Assembly (NCBI GenBank): GCA_951799445.1
Contig: OX637288.1
Location: forward strand, 49,057,288 to 49,121,287
DNA from: Pseudisothecium myosuroides
Taxonomy: Eukaryota > Streptophyta > Bryopsida > Hypnales > Lembophyllaceae
Length of the DNA stretch: 64,000 nt
Direction of reading: 5' to 3'
The position numbers were made by a program, and so were the translations under genes. Position 1 is the stretch's first letter, and each line of letters opens with the position of its first letter. Below the pieces are notes generated by a model that worked only from the letters and a program-made list of their open reading frames with translations, was not told the DNA's origin and did not search any database. Shown here piece after piece: positions 49,002 to 61,702 of the stretch.

Positions 49002-52000
49002 CTATTTCTGCCTGTTACGGTTGCTGGTGAACAAGCAGATAAGGGCGATGCCGCGCGCAACCAATCCGTAGGCTACAAGGACTATTAGGCACCGTCTCCA
49101 GTTAGCAACAGAATAATTGAGGCTCTGCAGAACGGCACACCGTGATATAATCCAGACGCCTCTGTACCTGCCACCCACTCAACAACAACATAGTCCGTCT
49201 CAGGATTTCCACAATTTAGAGGCCAGTAATCGTTAGTAACGCCTAATTATATTTTAAGTGAAGACATCCGGAATGGATTGCAGCATACACGCAAACAACA
49301 AATCCTAGCGTGAGTAAGGTTTTTTGGTCAACCAAAAGCCCTCAGCCCTCAGCAATGTCTATACATGTAATTCAAATGAAGTAGTCTCCCTTACTCTGAA
49401 GCATTCGCAATAACATAAGCCTCGTTGGCATAACGAGCATAACTGAGGTACTGAAGTTTGAGGATGAATCCGCCCCGTTTGACCGTTATAATCAAAGTAG
49501 CCAAAATGGGCAAAAACACCGACCACTGCATGCACATCAACAAGAGGCATCCATCTGTCAGTACTGCGAGCACGAAGTCACTCGACTGCTTCAAGCTCAC
49601 ACCCTAAGCTCCTCCATGCATCTACAAACTAATCACTCTGTGGACACGTAGGTCATTGCACTCACCAGTTGAGCCGGTGCAGGTTCAAGAAGGATGGAGC
49701 AGATGTACGCAATGCCCGTCACACAATACACCAGGACCAACGTCACCGTAAAATTACTCACGAATGTTGATCGCGGGTTGCTGAAGAAATAGAACATGGA
49801 CAGGTAAATGACAGGCTTAATCACTACACTGAAGAGGTCTACCACGTCCTTGGCGAGGAAGTAAGCGACCCGATTGATTCCCGATGCACTCTCACGCCAG
49901 AATGAGAGCTTGTCATTGGAGAACGTTCTCAACGAAGCAATCATAATCAGAAGAGCTGCAGCAGTTCACACCATGCGAAAGTCAAACCGCGTCATCAGTC
50001 ACCAAGAACTAAAACAGACAGACAGTATCCTGGAAACCCACACATACAAGGCAGGACAACAGCTGAAGACCTAATGTTATTAACGGGTTCACATTCATCA
50101 CTTCAGCCGCTTCAGACTCTAATCGATATTCTGAACTAAGTATCTATATTAATTACACAATGTTGCTAAATCCCATCATTTGAATATGGATAGATCGACC
50201 TTTTATCGCCCAGGTAGGTCTGCATGCAATGGTGCTCTAGAGCTGCAGATATGAGTGTGAAAATTAACCTCCGGTTCCGAGGAAAGGAGGCTTACCGAGA
50301 GCAATAAGAGTATAAAAATAGCCTGCGGCTCCGAGGGTGGTATCCTTCATGTTGGAGAGGGGACCCAGACAGGCCCCCGCCAACAACAATATGACGTAGT
50401 CTTGAAACTGCACTCGGGATTCACGGAAACGTTGTTTGGTCAACCTGCACACGGGACACGCAGCAGCAGGTGCTTGCTTTGTCATTCTACCCAACAACAT
50501 CATCCTTGGGTCTCGATGCAGACAAGCTCGGAAAATCGCACTTTCTATGTCAGGGTCTATTAATTGCTTGCCATGCACAGTAAATAAATCAATTGCAAGC
50601 CCTGCTATTGGAAGCGCATGGCACAGGTTCATTGCACGCACTGATTTTATAGCATACAATGAAGTGGGCAGGGATAGATGCGGATGAAGCAGAGCAGGAC
50701 GAAGCGAGTCCCCACCGGCCCAAAATGATGAAGAACTGGCGGAGGAAGCCCGGCGTGTGGCGTCCGGATTTGTTGTCCACCCTTTGGAAGGACGAGAAGA
50801 TCAAGTCTTTGCGCACAATGAAGAAGGCCCGCACTTCCGTCCAGAAATCTTGTAAGAAGGAGGTTTTCTTGCGCTTGGGCCCCTCGGGCTTCGTCCGCTT
50901 CTTCATGCTTCTACCAAGTGGTGTGCCGGACTGAAGCTCCGCGGCCCGCGTCGCCAGGTCGGCGGGGATGTTGTAGCCCTTGTTGATAAGCCACATGACC
51001 GGCAGGTTTTCCGGGTCAAAGTCCGGTTGGTCCACGGGCACCGCGATGCCCTCCAGGGCGTCCATGTAGTAATCCGGCGGGTTGATGCGATCCGGCACCA
51101 CCAACCCAATCCCCGCGAAGTAGTCCTCCACTTCGCTCACGGGCCCCAGATACACCGTGCGCCCTCCCTTCGCCAGGAACATCACATCGTCGAACATTTT
51201 GAACAGCCCATAGCTGCACCACCACCAGACACCAGCCATGCAAATTATGATTCTGGGCCATCCCCATCCTCACCAACAGCAAGCAATAGCAATGACACCA
51301 ACGCACAACCAATGATGACGATTGATCAGTCAGTCAATGAGGGTGGAATGTATGTATGCATGCATGGGGAGTCTTACCTCGGTTGATGAAGCACGACGCC
51401 AACATTGACGCCCATACTAGCCTCGCGTCGCAAGGCCTGGAGCACCAGGCGGGACGAGGTACTGTCCAGGCCGGAGGTGGGCTCATCCAAAATCAACAGC
51501 GATGGCTCCATCACCATTTCCAGGCCCACGTTCACCCGCTTCCGTTGCCCGCCCGAGATGCCCCGCTTTTCCACCGTGCCCACCTGCGAATCGCGAATAG
51601 GTCCCAGACCCAGCGCCGCGATAATCCTTTCCACCACCAACACGCGGTCGCGCCTGCTCGTGCCCACCGGCAGTCTGCCAGCCCGCCATAGCCGTGCCCG
51701 TCAGACCACGCCACTTGAGATCAGCTAACAAGAAAGAAACTTACTCTACCTGCTAGATTCGACCTTCACCGCTCCACATTCAATTGAAGAACTGAATGAA
51801 TTAATGACTCCGAGCTAGTTTAGGAACCACTAAGTACCGACACCACTTCCGCCGCTGCAGCAGTAATGAACTCCACACTAGTTACGAATATCCTTACCTG
51901 TAGCGGGCGCTGAACCACAGATTCTCCTCCACCGTGAGATTGCCGTGAACAATGTCGTCCTGCGGCACGAAGCCAATGATGCTCTTGTACGCCTGAATGG

Positions 52001-55000
52001 AGTCGCTTTTGCCATTGATGAACACGGCGCCTGTCGTGCGGCTGTGCGTGGCCTTGCCTGCCAGTGCATTCAGGAACGTCGTCTTGCCGGCGCCGGACGG
52101 GCCCATCACCGCCGTCACGCGGCCGGGCGCCAGCGTGCCCGTCACGTTGCTCAGAATCTTCTTGCCGGAGCCCTTGAGGAACAGCGACAGATCCACAAAG
52201 CTCAACTCGATGGGAGGCCGCATTTTGCCCAGCATGTGTGGAGCCCCATAGTAGTCACCCCCCGACTCCACATCGGTGAAGCTGCTGCTGAGAGTGGCCT
52301 TCTCTTTCTCAATTTCGCCATACGCGTACGCGAAGATCTGACTCTGCGTCTGCGGCATGCGCAGGATGGCCGGTCGCTTCCGACTGCCATCCTTGCTTTT
52401 GCGGACCGATCCTTCCCCACTGGTGCCCACCGGCACAGCTGGCGCAGTTCCTGCTGCGGCTGCATGGTTGTGGTCGTCGAGGTCATCGCTCGAATCTGAG
52501 GGTGCAAGCGCAGTGGGGCTTAAGGGAATGTTGGACCCGTCTCTGCTGTCTTCTTCGCGGATGATGTCCGACATGATTCCCAGCGGCGAGAAATGACTCG
52601 CTGGGCCACCAAACGTGCTCAGAGACTGCATGCACGGGAACGCAAATGTTTCTCAGTCCGATCGGCAAATCAATTAATGGGGGAGTCTCGAGGGCTGGTC
52701 ACCACAAGCTAGAGCACGTTCGGCATCTACTATCGCAAAATCCTACGCACCTGAAATTCCGATCGGTCGGCAAACGCTGGCCGTTTGCGAGACACGCTGT
52801 GGCTGAGCTTCCGCGAAAAATGAGTAGCGCCGCGTTTGGCGGCGTCCTTGGCCTGCCGAAAGCGCTCCAGACCCGATATGCTCTCCACGGCCTGCTTCTG
52901 TGCCTTATCACGGGCCCTGGACTTACGCTTCTTGCGAATGTCCATGAGCCAGTCGGAACACGTAAACACCAGCAACAGAGTGATGGTCAAAATCGCCTGC
53001 AAGCATACATTATTCATTGTTTTAAGTCCCCGCATGATCACCATTCTCGCTCATTCCCCCAGGCTCACACCATCGATTCCCACTTGCCATTCCGACAGAC
53101 AGATAGACAGACGTACAATCAGACTTTCTTTTTTCAAATTTTCAATTTTTTGTTATTCACGGGCCGGGGTTGGCTCCAACAATTCAGTTGAGGGTATCAA
53201 TTATGGCGAATATTGTTAATATTATTGTTATTCGGGTAGTAGCTACAATAGAGTTCCTGGAGACGTACAACAAGTTTTAACAAAAATGCTAAAAAGACTG
53301 ACTCAATAACACATATTCTCTTTAAATTTCCTAAAGACTTGTAGATAGTTCAAAGCTTGTATTTGAAGAAATCTGGAGATATTTAACCTAAAAAAGAATG
53401 GCCATGACTGCCAGCAGACCCAGATTATATGTCAAGAAAGCTCAAACATAACGGCGAAGCTCCTTGGACTGGGGGGTCGACATCCATGTCGGTGGAGACT
53501 GAACAGACATTTGTAGTCAGAAACCATTAAAAGTATGCATAAATTGGGAGGACTCACAATGATCAATCCGCCAACGCCTGTCAGATTCTCCTTCTGCAGC
53601 TCCTCCTCTGAGCAGGTCGTCAGCTTAGAGCACGCTGTTCATTCCCAAAGACCACCAAGACACCCCGTGTTAGCGGACATGGATCTCTTCACCTCCCTCC
53701 TTCCATAACTGACAAGCTAACTAAGGAATGACTTCCTCGTCCTCAGGCTAGGCTCATTCATTTCCTACGCGAACAGCAAGTACGGATAGCAAGCACGAAT
53801 AGCAAGTAAGCTGAAATCAGAGAGCCACGCTTGGACTCTTGGAGTTACTTACGTTCTTGAGTTGTTGAGCCAAGCCGACAGTAGTGCCTGCCAATGCACG
53901 ATCATTACGTTCAGGCGAAGAAATATGAGGATGACTGACCTTCCATGCACAAACAGACTGCTAAAGTTTTTTTTTTAATATAGAACTGACAACCCTCACA
54001 GTCAATTTCGTTAAGTTGGAGGAATTCCACGACTTTGGCACTTTCCACTTTGGCGATAGTTTTTAGAGCTCTGTGCAGAGGAATATATCACAATTCTCGG
54101 CGCCCATAATGCCGTCAATTTCACGAAATTGACGATGACACGCTCACCCTGCCTTTAATTCCAGATTCTAACCATTGGCAAGTCCGGCCTCAATTGAATT
54201 GGTCTACTGCACCTAGCTGAATTATCGACATGCAGTCCCATGAGCCAATATAAGTAATGTTCCAAATCATTGGAACTAGGCCAAAGTAAACTCTATGTGG
54301 AGGCATGTGTCACTCACCCTGAGGAGCAATTGGTAGCTTCGACGGTGGAAGGACAGAACTTGCCAGCTGGGCAGAAAATGTTTTCAGTGGAGCCAACATC
54401 CGCCCACTTATCAGCTCCCCCGCACGTCCCATTTTCGCGGTGCGGCACCTGGTACGCATATCTGCAGTCAATCCCATTGTCAGAGCGCACCTTGTCAGAT
54501 ATCGATTCCACCACATCACTGCCAATCCTTGTTCATCCCCAACAAACGATCGATTCCCTGGCTGCTCATAATCCTCGCTCCGCCCGCAATGAATTCCTGC
54601 CTTACGCTCGCATGATCCATATCCCTCATAGACTCTTCAGCAAACCAGTCTCTCCTTCAATAACAATAGGCCCAGAGAAGAAACACAAATCAAACGAGCT
54701 GGGAAAAACTTCACTCGGAGTATAAGGCACAATATCACCCAGTAGTCAGAGTCCCAAGCTGGTCATACAGAAGTGAAGAAAGCAGAACTCACGGATCACA
54801 CAGCTCCGATGTTGTGTTTAAGACTGCTTGTGGACAGTACGCGCCAAGCGGGCAAGCTGCCAGAAATTGAAAACAAGGTAGCCGATACATACACACAGTT
54901 AGACGAAGAAGAAGAATCCTACCTAGGAACTTCATCATGACACTGTAAGTATAATCAAACCACAAATGTTGCTTTTGGTGAAACACGTAGAAGTATTCAT

Positions 55001-57551
55001 CCCAAATTGAGTTCAAACCAACGTCTGGCTGAGCGAGCACTTACGAAACATGCACGAGAGGCCCCTTGGACAGAAAAAGCCAGCACAGCATGGCAGAGGA
55101 TTTTCATTCCGAACAGGCACTATTTCGCTGTAGAGGTCGACTGTAACGGTAGCGGGTGGCATTGCAGACCATCCCGACTCACACCCCACACCCCAGGAAG
55201 ATGCGTTACAATTTTCATTAGGTTCAGGGTTGTCCAAATCCTTGATATTTTTGAAGTACAACAGGATCTCTCCATACCCACACAGGCGATTTTGGACTGT
55301 CTCATCTGCGCACACCCATCCCCATGGCCAACATCCAAGTCACATGATGTCCCTCCGTCATCACCCAATTATGCATTCCTACTTCTTCCCTGCGGCCACG
55401 ATCGACAAATTGAGAAACCTCGGCTGGCTGCCTTCGGCTTCCACAAGATTCCGTAAGATGCAACGAATTCATTGAACGTGCCCGCATCGGTGCACGTGCA
55501 TTGATTTCTCTATCATACGTACCCCGACATTTGACTAGGACATGACCACGACGCTTGTTCACCGGACTAAATAGCTAGAAAATGCGACCTCCTTCGCAAT
55601 TCAGACAGGGTCGTCAGTTGCTTTTTGACATAATTGCTTCCAGAGATAGTAGCCTCGGGGCCTTGCTTTTGAACAGCTATGTTGTGTTTTTGGACATACT
55701 CAACGTGGATCTCAACATTAATTCATTAACAAGTGAACCGTGAAAGTGAGGAAGGAGTGAGCTGTACCGGTGTCCGAGAAGCACTGCAGTAAATATGCTG
55801 AAGTCCAATTGAACCCGAACACCTCGTCCCTCTCCTTCTCCCTGCAGACAGACGCAAATCACAGGTAACTTCACGTACGACTAACCAAAACTTTCGTTAA
55901 AATGGCGGTATTCCACAAACTTGGCACTTTTAGGTTTAGACGGTCCATTCTGAAATCTATACCAGCCCTAGACTTTATAGCTAAAGAAGGAAATAAATGG
56001 AAAAATGGCGTATGGAATACCGCCATTTTAACGAAATTTCCTACGACTGCACTGCCTCCAAACCCTATTGGATCAAGCGCCTCAGTTTCTGATGATTCAA
56101 CCCTCAGAGAACTTGGAAGCACACCCACTGTTGCTGCAGACATTTCCAGCGCTCTAATTTGTTCTGATGACATACGAAGAGGGGGTTTTAGACAATTTCT
56201 GGCCTCCTGTAGGCATTAGATTCGTATTCCTTGCAGAGCTGATAAAGATAGCCTTTCCATTCTTCAATTCCATCTCTTCTAGTTAACATCACACTATTGT
56301 CCTTAATATCGGCTTCTCCTTTGAAAAGCATCGCTCTGTCGTCTTCATCATCAAGAGAGGAGCGGCACTACCGATTCTAACACCACGAAAGGCACCGAGG
56401 TTGAATTCCTCATGCTTGCAAATCCATGCTTAAAACACTTCGTAGATCGACCGGATGCAGGCTTCCAACTTCAGATGCATTGCAATGGAGGACTCTTGAT
56501 TGACTCTGGAAGTCACGTTGCCTTCAAACCAGTCCACGTCGGTACAATTTAAAATCAGGAGTTTCCCCTTTTGCATTGCACTGAAGTTAACCTCAAGCAA
56601 GGGAATTGACGTCCCACACTGTAAGAGGCAATTAGCTGAGACCTTAGAGATGACTGAATTACTGGACCATCAAGAACGTGTGCACGGAATGACCTCTTCG
56701 TACTAGTGGGAGTGCCGATAGAACCAAAACACTGAGAGGCTAGAGAGGCTATATAGACGACAGAGATATGCTCTCTTATCACTGGAGATGAAGATGTGAA
56801 TTGGAATTGCGAAGGATCCCGGGCCTTATGAACCATTTTAGCCAACGCGCAATGGGGGTGGGGTGGGGTGGGGTGGGGGAAGGGGCCAAATGGTAACGAG
56901 TCTGAGACAAAGAGAGCCCCTTTGCTTGCACTGCCGGCCAGGGGGAAGTCAGATTGTCTGCACTTGCCCCTCCGGAATAAAAATCATTTCAGTAGGGATA
57001 AGAGAGCATATCTCTCTCAGTACTAAAATGGCGAAACTCAGTAAAACTAGGGAGATTAAGCGCAGCAGAATTGGATCCGAAATTCATTATTAAATAAGGG
57101 TTACTGACCTCATGAGATGAGAAGTAAGGGAATTTCTAGCTAACATATTATCGTATTCCGGCAGATCGATCGAGCAGCGGGGGAGCACGGGGCGCAGCAA
57201 CTAAGCTAGACATTGGGATCGCTTAGGAAGCACTTACCCATTGGTAATACAAAAGCTGTACTTCTTTTGAAGCTCGGTGGTGATGTTCTGAGTCGCAGCC
57301 AGAACCTGCTGCTGCAAAACTTGAATGGCCTGGTTCACGGGAGGCCCGGGCGGCAAGCCAGCGCCCGGAGGTGGAAACGTCCCGCCGGGCGGCAAGGAAG
57401 CACCCGGAGGTGGAAATGTCACACCGGGAGGTTGGGCTTGCACCCCACCCAGCCAGCAGCTTACCACAAGGAGAAGAAGGAGAAGTAGGAGAAGTACTTC
57501 GCACATTGTCCTGGGCACCCGCATGCGACTTGAATTGCCTTTCATCGCCAT
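49002..57551 (-). CDS. ABCG: ABCG24/28-type half-size ABC transporter with extracellular Cys-rich N-domain (15 exons, 1157 aa)
   Basis: Minus-strand exons: 57551-57238, 55841-55768, 55305-55045, 54856-54793, 54461-54318, 53887-53853, 53634-53558, 52996-52751, 52625-51898, 51674-51378, 51213-50716, 50444-50296, 49955-49666, 49525-49395 and 49167-49002 (3474 bases, in frame). Order: signal peptide with a poly-Leu core; a Pro/Gly repeat (about 40-75); a Cys-rich extracellular region to ~320 ([48 protein letters not shown]); a TM segment ([17 protein letters not shown]); an acidic linker; then the ABC domain with Walker [10 protein letters not shown] (~580), signature [12 protein letters not shown] (~687), Walker [13 protein letters not shown] (~709) and H-loop His; and a C-terminal ABC2 membrane domain. 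Family members export lipidic or cell-wall precursors at the plasma membrane; the substrate here is unknown. Several in-frame ATGs precede the signal core, so the exact start is uncertain. Confidence 0.94.
54003..54137. mobile_element. Degenerate GTTAAAATGGCGGTATTCC-family MITE in ABCG intron 5
   Basis: Left AATTTCGTTAAGTTGGAGGAATTCCACGACTTTGGCAC matches, with changes, the left end of 55890 (TTTCGTTAAAATGGCGG, then TATTCCACAAACTTGGCAC). The right end ATGCCGTCAATTTCACGAAATT is its decayed inverse. It sits between ABCG exons 5 and 6. Confidence 0.5.
55890..56038. mobile_element. MITE in ABCG intron 1
   Basis: Left TTTCGTTAAAATGGCGGTAT plus TCCA is exactly complementary to the right TGGA plus ATACCGCCATTTTAACGAAA. 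The interior (CAGCCCTAGACTTTATAG) is AT-rich and non-coding. The same termini occur at 61353-61518. Confidence 0.87.
56848..56880. repeat. (GGGTG)n minisatellite in ABCG intron 1
   Basis: GGGGTGGGGTGGGGTGGGGT units run for about 30 bases on the plus strand; a G-quadruplex-type composition. Confidence 0.85.
57345..57440. repeat. 30-base coding minisatellite in ABCG exon 1
   Basis: The unit around CCCGGAGGTGGAAACGTCCC and GCCGGGCGGCAAGGAAGC recurs about three times; on the gene strand it encodes FPPPGAxLPPG repeats. The Pro/Gly-rich segment lies just after the signal peptide. Confidence 0.8.
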
Positions 57552-58857
57552 GCCACAGGAATCCCAGTGCCGCTGCAGCTCAAACCGCCTGGATCTAGGA
57601 GCGCTACCGCCGGCCGTCCGCCGATTTCTGCCCTAACGATTCGCACTGCATGGAGATCCGAGTACCTGCTCGACCAGCCTCGATCTATCTAGTCAGCCTG
57701 CCAGGTAGCAGATTTGCCACAACCTATTCTTGAAATCCCCTCTCAAGCTCTCACGCACTCAATCTCCCCAATCCAGAATTTGCATACCCACACCACGTTG
57801 ATTGTCCTTGCCCTCCCACCGACCAAAGTTACAGTCGCTTCCCGCCCACCTTCTCCTGCTCTCTCAAACTCCACTGCCTCGCTCACAGCTAGCAGTTGCG
57901 AACGAATTCGACCTGTGCTCCAGTCGATCCCTAAGCCGCTCCCCCACGCACGCTGCTGCATCCTCTCAATCCAACGGACGCCGCTCCATTCACAACGCTG
58001 TCGCATCCACTGCTCGATCATTTACGCGCCACCCCCGCTGAATAGATCTGGCTGCTGTCTGAACCCGGACGCTGAAGCAATCGCATTCACGCGGGAGGCT
58101 GGGGAAAATCTCGGCGTGAGAACGCTGTCCGCGTCCGCAGCGCATCAGTGAGGTCCGTCCGTTCCTGAAAGTCAGCGGTAAAGTAACTTATCAGCCCTCA
58201 AAGGACGCGGCCCCACGACCAAGGTCATCATCGAAATACTCCGACTGTTGGACCAATAGGTGCAGTGCCTTCTTCGTCTCCACAGTTACCACTCAGTGAG
58301 GTCATCCATCGGACCTCAGTTACCGTATTCAGGCTTTTCCGTCCTTCTTACTGCACGTCCTCCTTACAGGACTGTGGTGCTTGGACGGACCGAGGGAGAC
58401 TCGCAGGCGCGCTCTCGGAAGGTCCGTTGGCAATTGCGAACCGCATTGCTCGCAGCAGTCAGTCCCCCACTGGAAGTTCTCGACTGGGTGACTGACCCTT
58501 CAGTCCACGTTCTATGCGTCAGAAACTCCAGACGAAACGGGTGCTGGTTTCAACTGAACACTCGTAAAGTGCCCCCCAAAATGGAATTCTTAGTACAGGA
58601 TGGCTTGCTACATGTGTCATACTGTCATGTGTGTCTTACGTACTCGAGTAAAATCTTACGTATTCGAGTATGTGGAATTGGAGATTTTTTGGGCAACTTT
58701 GGTATGCAATCAGGTGTCAACTGAACAAATGAACACTCAATCTTGACAAGCATGTGGACCCTTTTTCAAAACTCTGTCTCACTATTGAATTTTTTGACAC
58801 TTTTCTCCATACTAAAATGTTGAAATAAATTTTGACCTCTTAGGAAACACTTTAGTT
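57552..58857. other. ABCG upstream region (leader and promoter)
   Basis: Gene-island composition persists to about 58600. Pyrimidine-rich on the plus strand (many CTCTC and CCCAC stretches). The frame at plus 58260-58724 (154 codons) has no recognisable domain and no conserved motif, so it is treated as chance. No clear TATA element is visible. Confidence 0.4.
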
Positions 58858-59089
58858 TTAACCCATAAATGACACCGCGGACATTTTCTGGTTGATGAAT
58901 GATAAAGAATCCTTCTATATACGACAAAAATGCAACTACTCATCTTCAGAATTTTGAAAAGGGGAAAGGGAAGGTTTTGAATAGTAGCTACACTTCCCAT
59001 GAGAGCTTTTTCATTTTTATAAGCCAACGATTCTCACAATGCCAAAAAGGATTATTTTCACAATCACTAGCCCATTCTTCAAGGGTTAA
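58858..59089. mobile_element. TTAA-flanked MITE, small copy
   Basis: Bounded by TTAA at 58858-58861 and 59086-59089. Termini are CCCATAAATGACACC and, complemented, CCCTTGAAGAATGG. The interior parallels 2802-3020. The right TTAA is shared with the next element. Confidence 0.72.
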
Positions 59090-60946
59090 CCTCTAAAGTC
59101 CCATTTTTCCCTCAAGGGACAAAATGGATTTTGGGCAAGTTCCTACAGTCTCAATATTTGTCTTGATTTTCTGAAATTTTTAGTGAAGATTGAAAAACAC
59201 ATTAGTTTTCCGAAAATATAATTTTTATTCCAATTGGTGCCTGCAAACAAAAGTTATGGCACAAAAAGCCCTTTTTTTAGTTCAATGGGCAGAAAAAAAA
59301 ACTTGAAAAAACTTAAAATAAAAAATCTTAAGAATTTATTTCTCATAGATAATATTTTTATTTACATGAGAGCTTTGATTCATTCCATATGGATTTGTTA
59401 CAAGAAAGTTGTGGACAATGTTGTTTTTTGGGCAATCAAAGCATCTTTTAGAAAAAATAACTTCTTGGATTCATTTCTAAACTCAATTTTCATAATTTTT
59501 CAATATAAAAAATTTCACAAGGTTAACCCCTAAAAGCCCGTTGTCCCTTCGGGGGACAAATGTGTTTTTGGGCAGGTACCTACGGGCTAAATTGTGTTCT
59601 GATTTTTTGAAATTTTTTTTGGAGATAGAAAAATTGATAAGCTTTGTGGGAATATAATTTTTTTTCTCAATCGGTGCCCGGGAAAAAAAGTTATGACCAA
59701 ATAAGCTGAAAACAGGGGACGGGGGGCAGCCCGGGCAACAAAAAAAAAAGGGACAAAAATTTGAATTTTTTTTTTAAATATTTTTTTTCTCATAGATTAT
59801 ATTTTTGTCTATTTGGAAAGCTTTGATTCATTTCATTTGGATTTGTTATGAGGAAGTTATGGACATTCTTGTTTTTCGAGCAGTTAGAGCATCTTTTTGA
59901 AAAAAATAACTTGTAGGATTCATTTCGGAATGCAATTTTTGTAATTTTTCAATTTTTTTTTTGTAATGGTTTAGTTTACTTGCTTAAACAATCTCACCAT
60001 TGGGATTAGTGCATTTTAATTCCATCTAAAATATATGAATATTTTAGATTTTCCTTCTATCTTGTACCTACTTCTACTTAACAATTTTTTTAAGAATGAT
60101 AATTAAGTTTTTTTGAATTTTTTTTTTCCTAGACTCTCAACCCAATTATCCACTATAAAGATTTAAAGCTCAAAACGTTGTAGTGCAAAAATTTAAGTTA
60201 AAAATGTTTAAAGTCAAAATATCTGGTCCCGCAATGCGCTGAAAAACTTGTTTTTTCCATTTTAAACGCAAATATTTTGCAATTTGTGCGGTCAAAAATT
60301 CTGAAATTTTTTCCACACATTCTCATACTAATTAGGTGTAAGATCCTACGGTTAGATGTGGAAAAAAAAATTTAATTTTTTTTTACTTTTTGCTATAGAA
60401 ATGGCAGTTTTTAGTGTTTTTTGGCAGAAAAAAGACCTTGGGCCTTTAGGGGTTAAGGTCTCCTTCTAGAACAATCTCATTGTTGGGATTAGTTGTTTTG
60501 ATTCCATCTTAGAGCTATTAAGAATTTATTTTTTCCTTCAATCTTGAACCTATTTCTATTTAACAATTTATTAATGAGTGAAAACTAAGTGTGCTTTTTG
60601 AAGAAAAAAATTCCTAGACTTTCAATACAATTCTTCATCATATAAAATTAGAAATTCAAAATCAATAGAGCAAAAATCTTAAGTTAAAAAGGTTCAAGGC
60701 CAAAAAATGTAGTTGCATAAGGTACAAAAAATCTCATTTTTTTCATTTTAAATGTAAATATCTTGCCATCTACACGGTCAAAGTTTCTAAAATTCCTTCC
60801 ATATAGTCTTCCACTAGTCTAATACAAGATCCTACGGGTAAGTATGCAAAAAAATATAGTTTTTATAATTATTTGCTCTTTGCTATAGAAATGGCAATTT
60901 TGAGTGTTTTTTGATGGAAAAAAGGCCTTAGGACTCTAGGGATTAA
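59086..60946. mobile_element. Older TTAA-family element split by a younger copy
   Basis: The left half (59086-59526) starts TTAACCTCTAAAGTCCC and follows the left half of copy A; the right half (60453-60946) resumes at the homologous point (AGAACAATCTCATTGTTGGG) and ends GGACTCTAGGGATTAA. Between them sits the complete copy B, bounded by TTAA on both sides. The interrupted element would have been about 0.93 kb, close to the size of B. Confidence 0.8.
59523..60456. mobile_element. TTAA-flanked MITE, copy B (complete)
   Basis: TTAA at both ends; termini CCCCTAAAAGCCCG and, complemented, CCCCTAAAGGCCCAAGG. Highly similar to copy A at 17297 but lacking A's nested block. It is inserted inside the older relative at 59086-60946. 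Confidence 0.85.
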
Positions 60947-61352
60947 AAAGAGAGTGCCAAAACGTTGTGAATTTTATATCAAAGCATTGTTTTACACTTA
61001 AGTGCCGAACCCCATGTTGAAATAAAAGTCTTAAATAATAACATTGGCCCATTTCCGGTAGTATGTTTGTCTTCTCTTTCCATGTTAAAATTTTTGCATA
61101 TAGTAGGAATTCTTAGGTTGTTTTTGGGAAAAGGCAAAATGTGCTAACTAAATTGTTGTATTGTGCTTGGCCTAAAAGATAGTTAGATTAATTTTGAAAA
61201 TTTGTAATAAATAATTGAAATTCCTTCAAAATATCTTTACAAAACCATTGGCTCATATAGACTATATTCTTTCTATTTTCTATTTGTATTTTACATGATT
61301 TTTCAAGAAGCATCCTCAAATAATATTAACAAGATAAAGTATACTTATGGAC
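60947..61352. other. AT-rich DNA without recognisable features
   Basis: I see no gene, inverted repeat or shared element in this stretch. Confidence 0.5.
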
Positions 61353-61518
61353 AATTTTGTTAAAATGGCGGTATTCCAATTGCCACTTTGACAGTGTGCC
61401 ATTTTCACCATCTAGGACAGATATAGATTTTAGAACAGTTGTTCTGAAACATCTAAGACAGGTATAGATTTCAGAAAGGTTGTTCTAACTGTTTTCATGC
61501 CATTTTAACAAAATTTCC
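61353..61518. mobile_element. MITE, same family as ABCG intron 1 element
   Basis: Left AATTTTGTTAAAATGGCGGT plus ATTCCA, right TGCCATTTTAACAAAATT. The interior has a partly duplicated block (CATCTAAGACAGGTATAGAT following CATCTAGGACAGATATAGAT). Confidence 0.75.
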
Positions 61519-61702
61519 CATACTTCTACAACATTCATGATTCTTCTAGTAGACGGTTGAAAGTTATAACCTTACAAGGTTATAGGAGCAAAAAGCCAAA
61601 TAAATAGCTTCTAAATGGTTAGACAATTCATTAATTTTTCATATTCAAAAGTGGTTGGTTTTCATTTATTTTTTTGTGTTCAATTTTATTCATTGTATGT
61701 AC

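Noticed and set aside
55677..55874. Minus-strand frame reading as one long exon
   Set aside because: Only 55841-55768, in a different reading frame, joins ABCG exons 1 and 3 correctly.
58260..58724. 154-codon plus-strand frame upstream of ABCG
   Set aside because: No recognised motif and no downstream exon that would continue it. Kept only as part of the upstream region.
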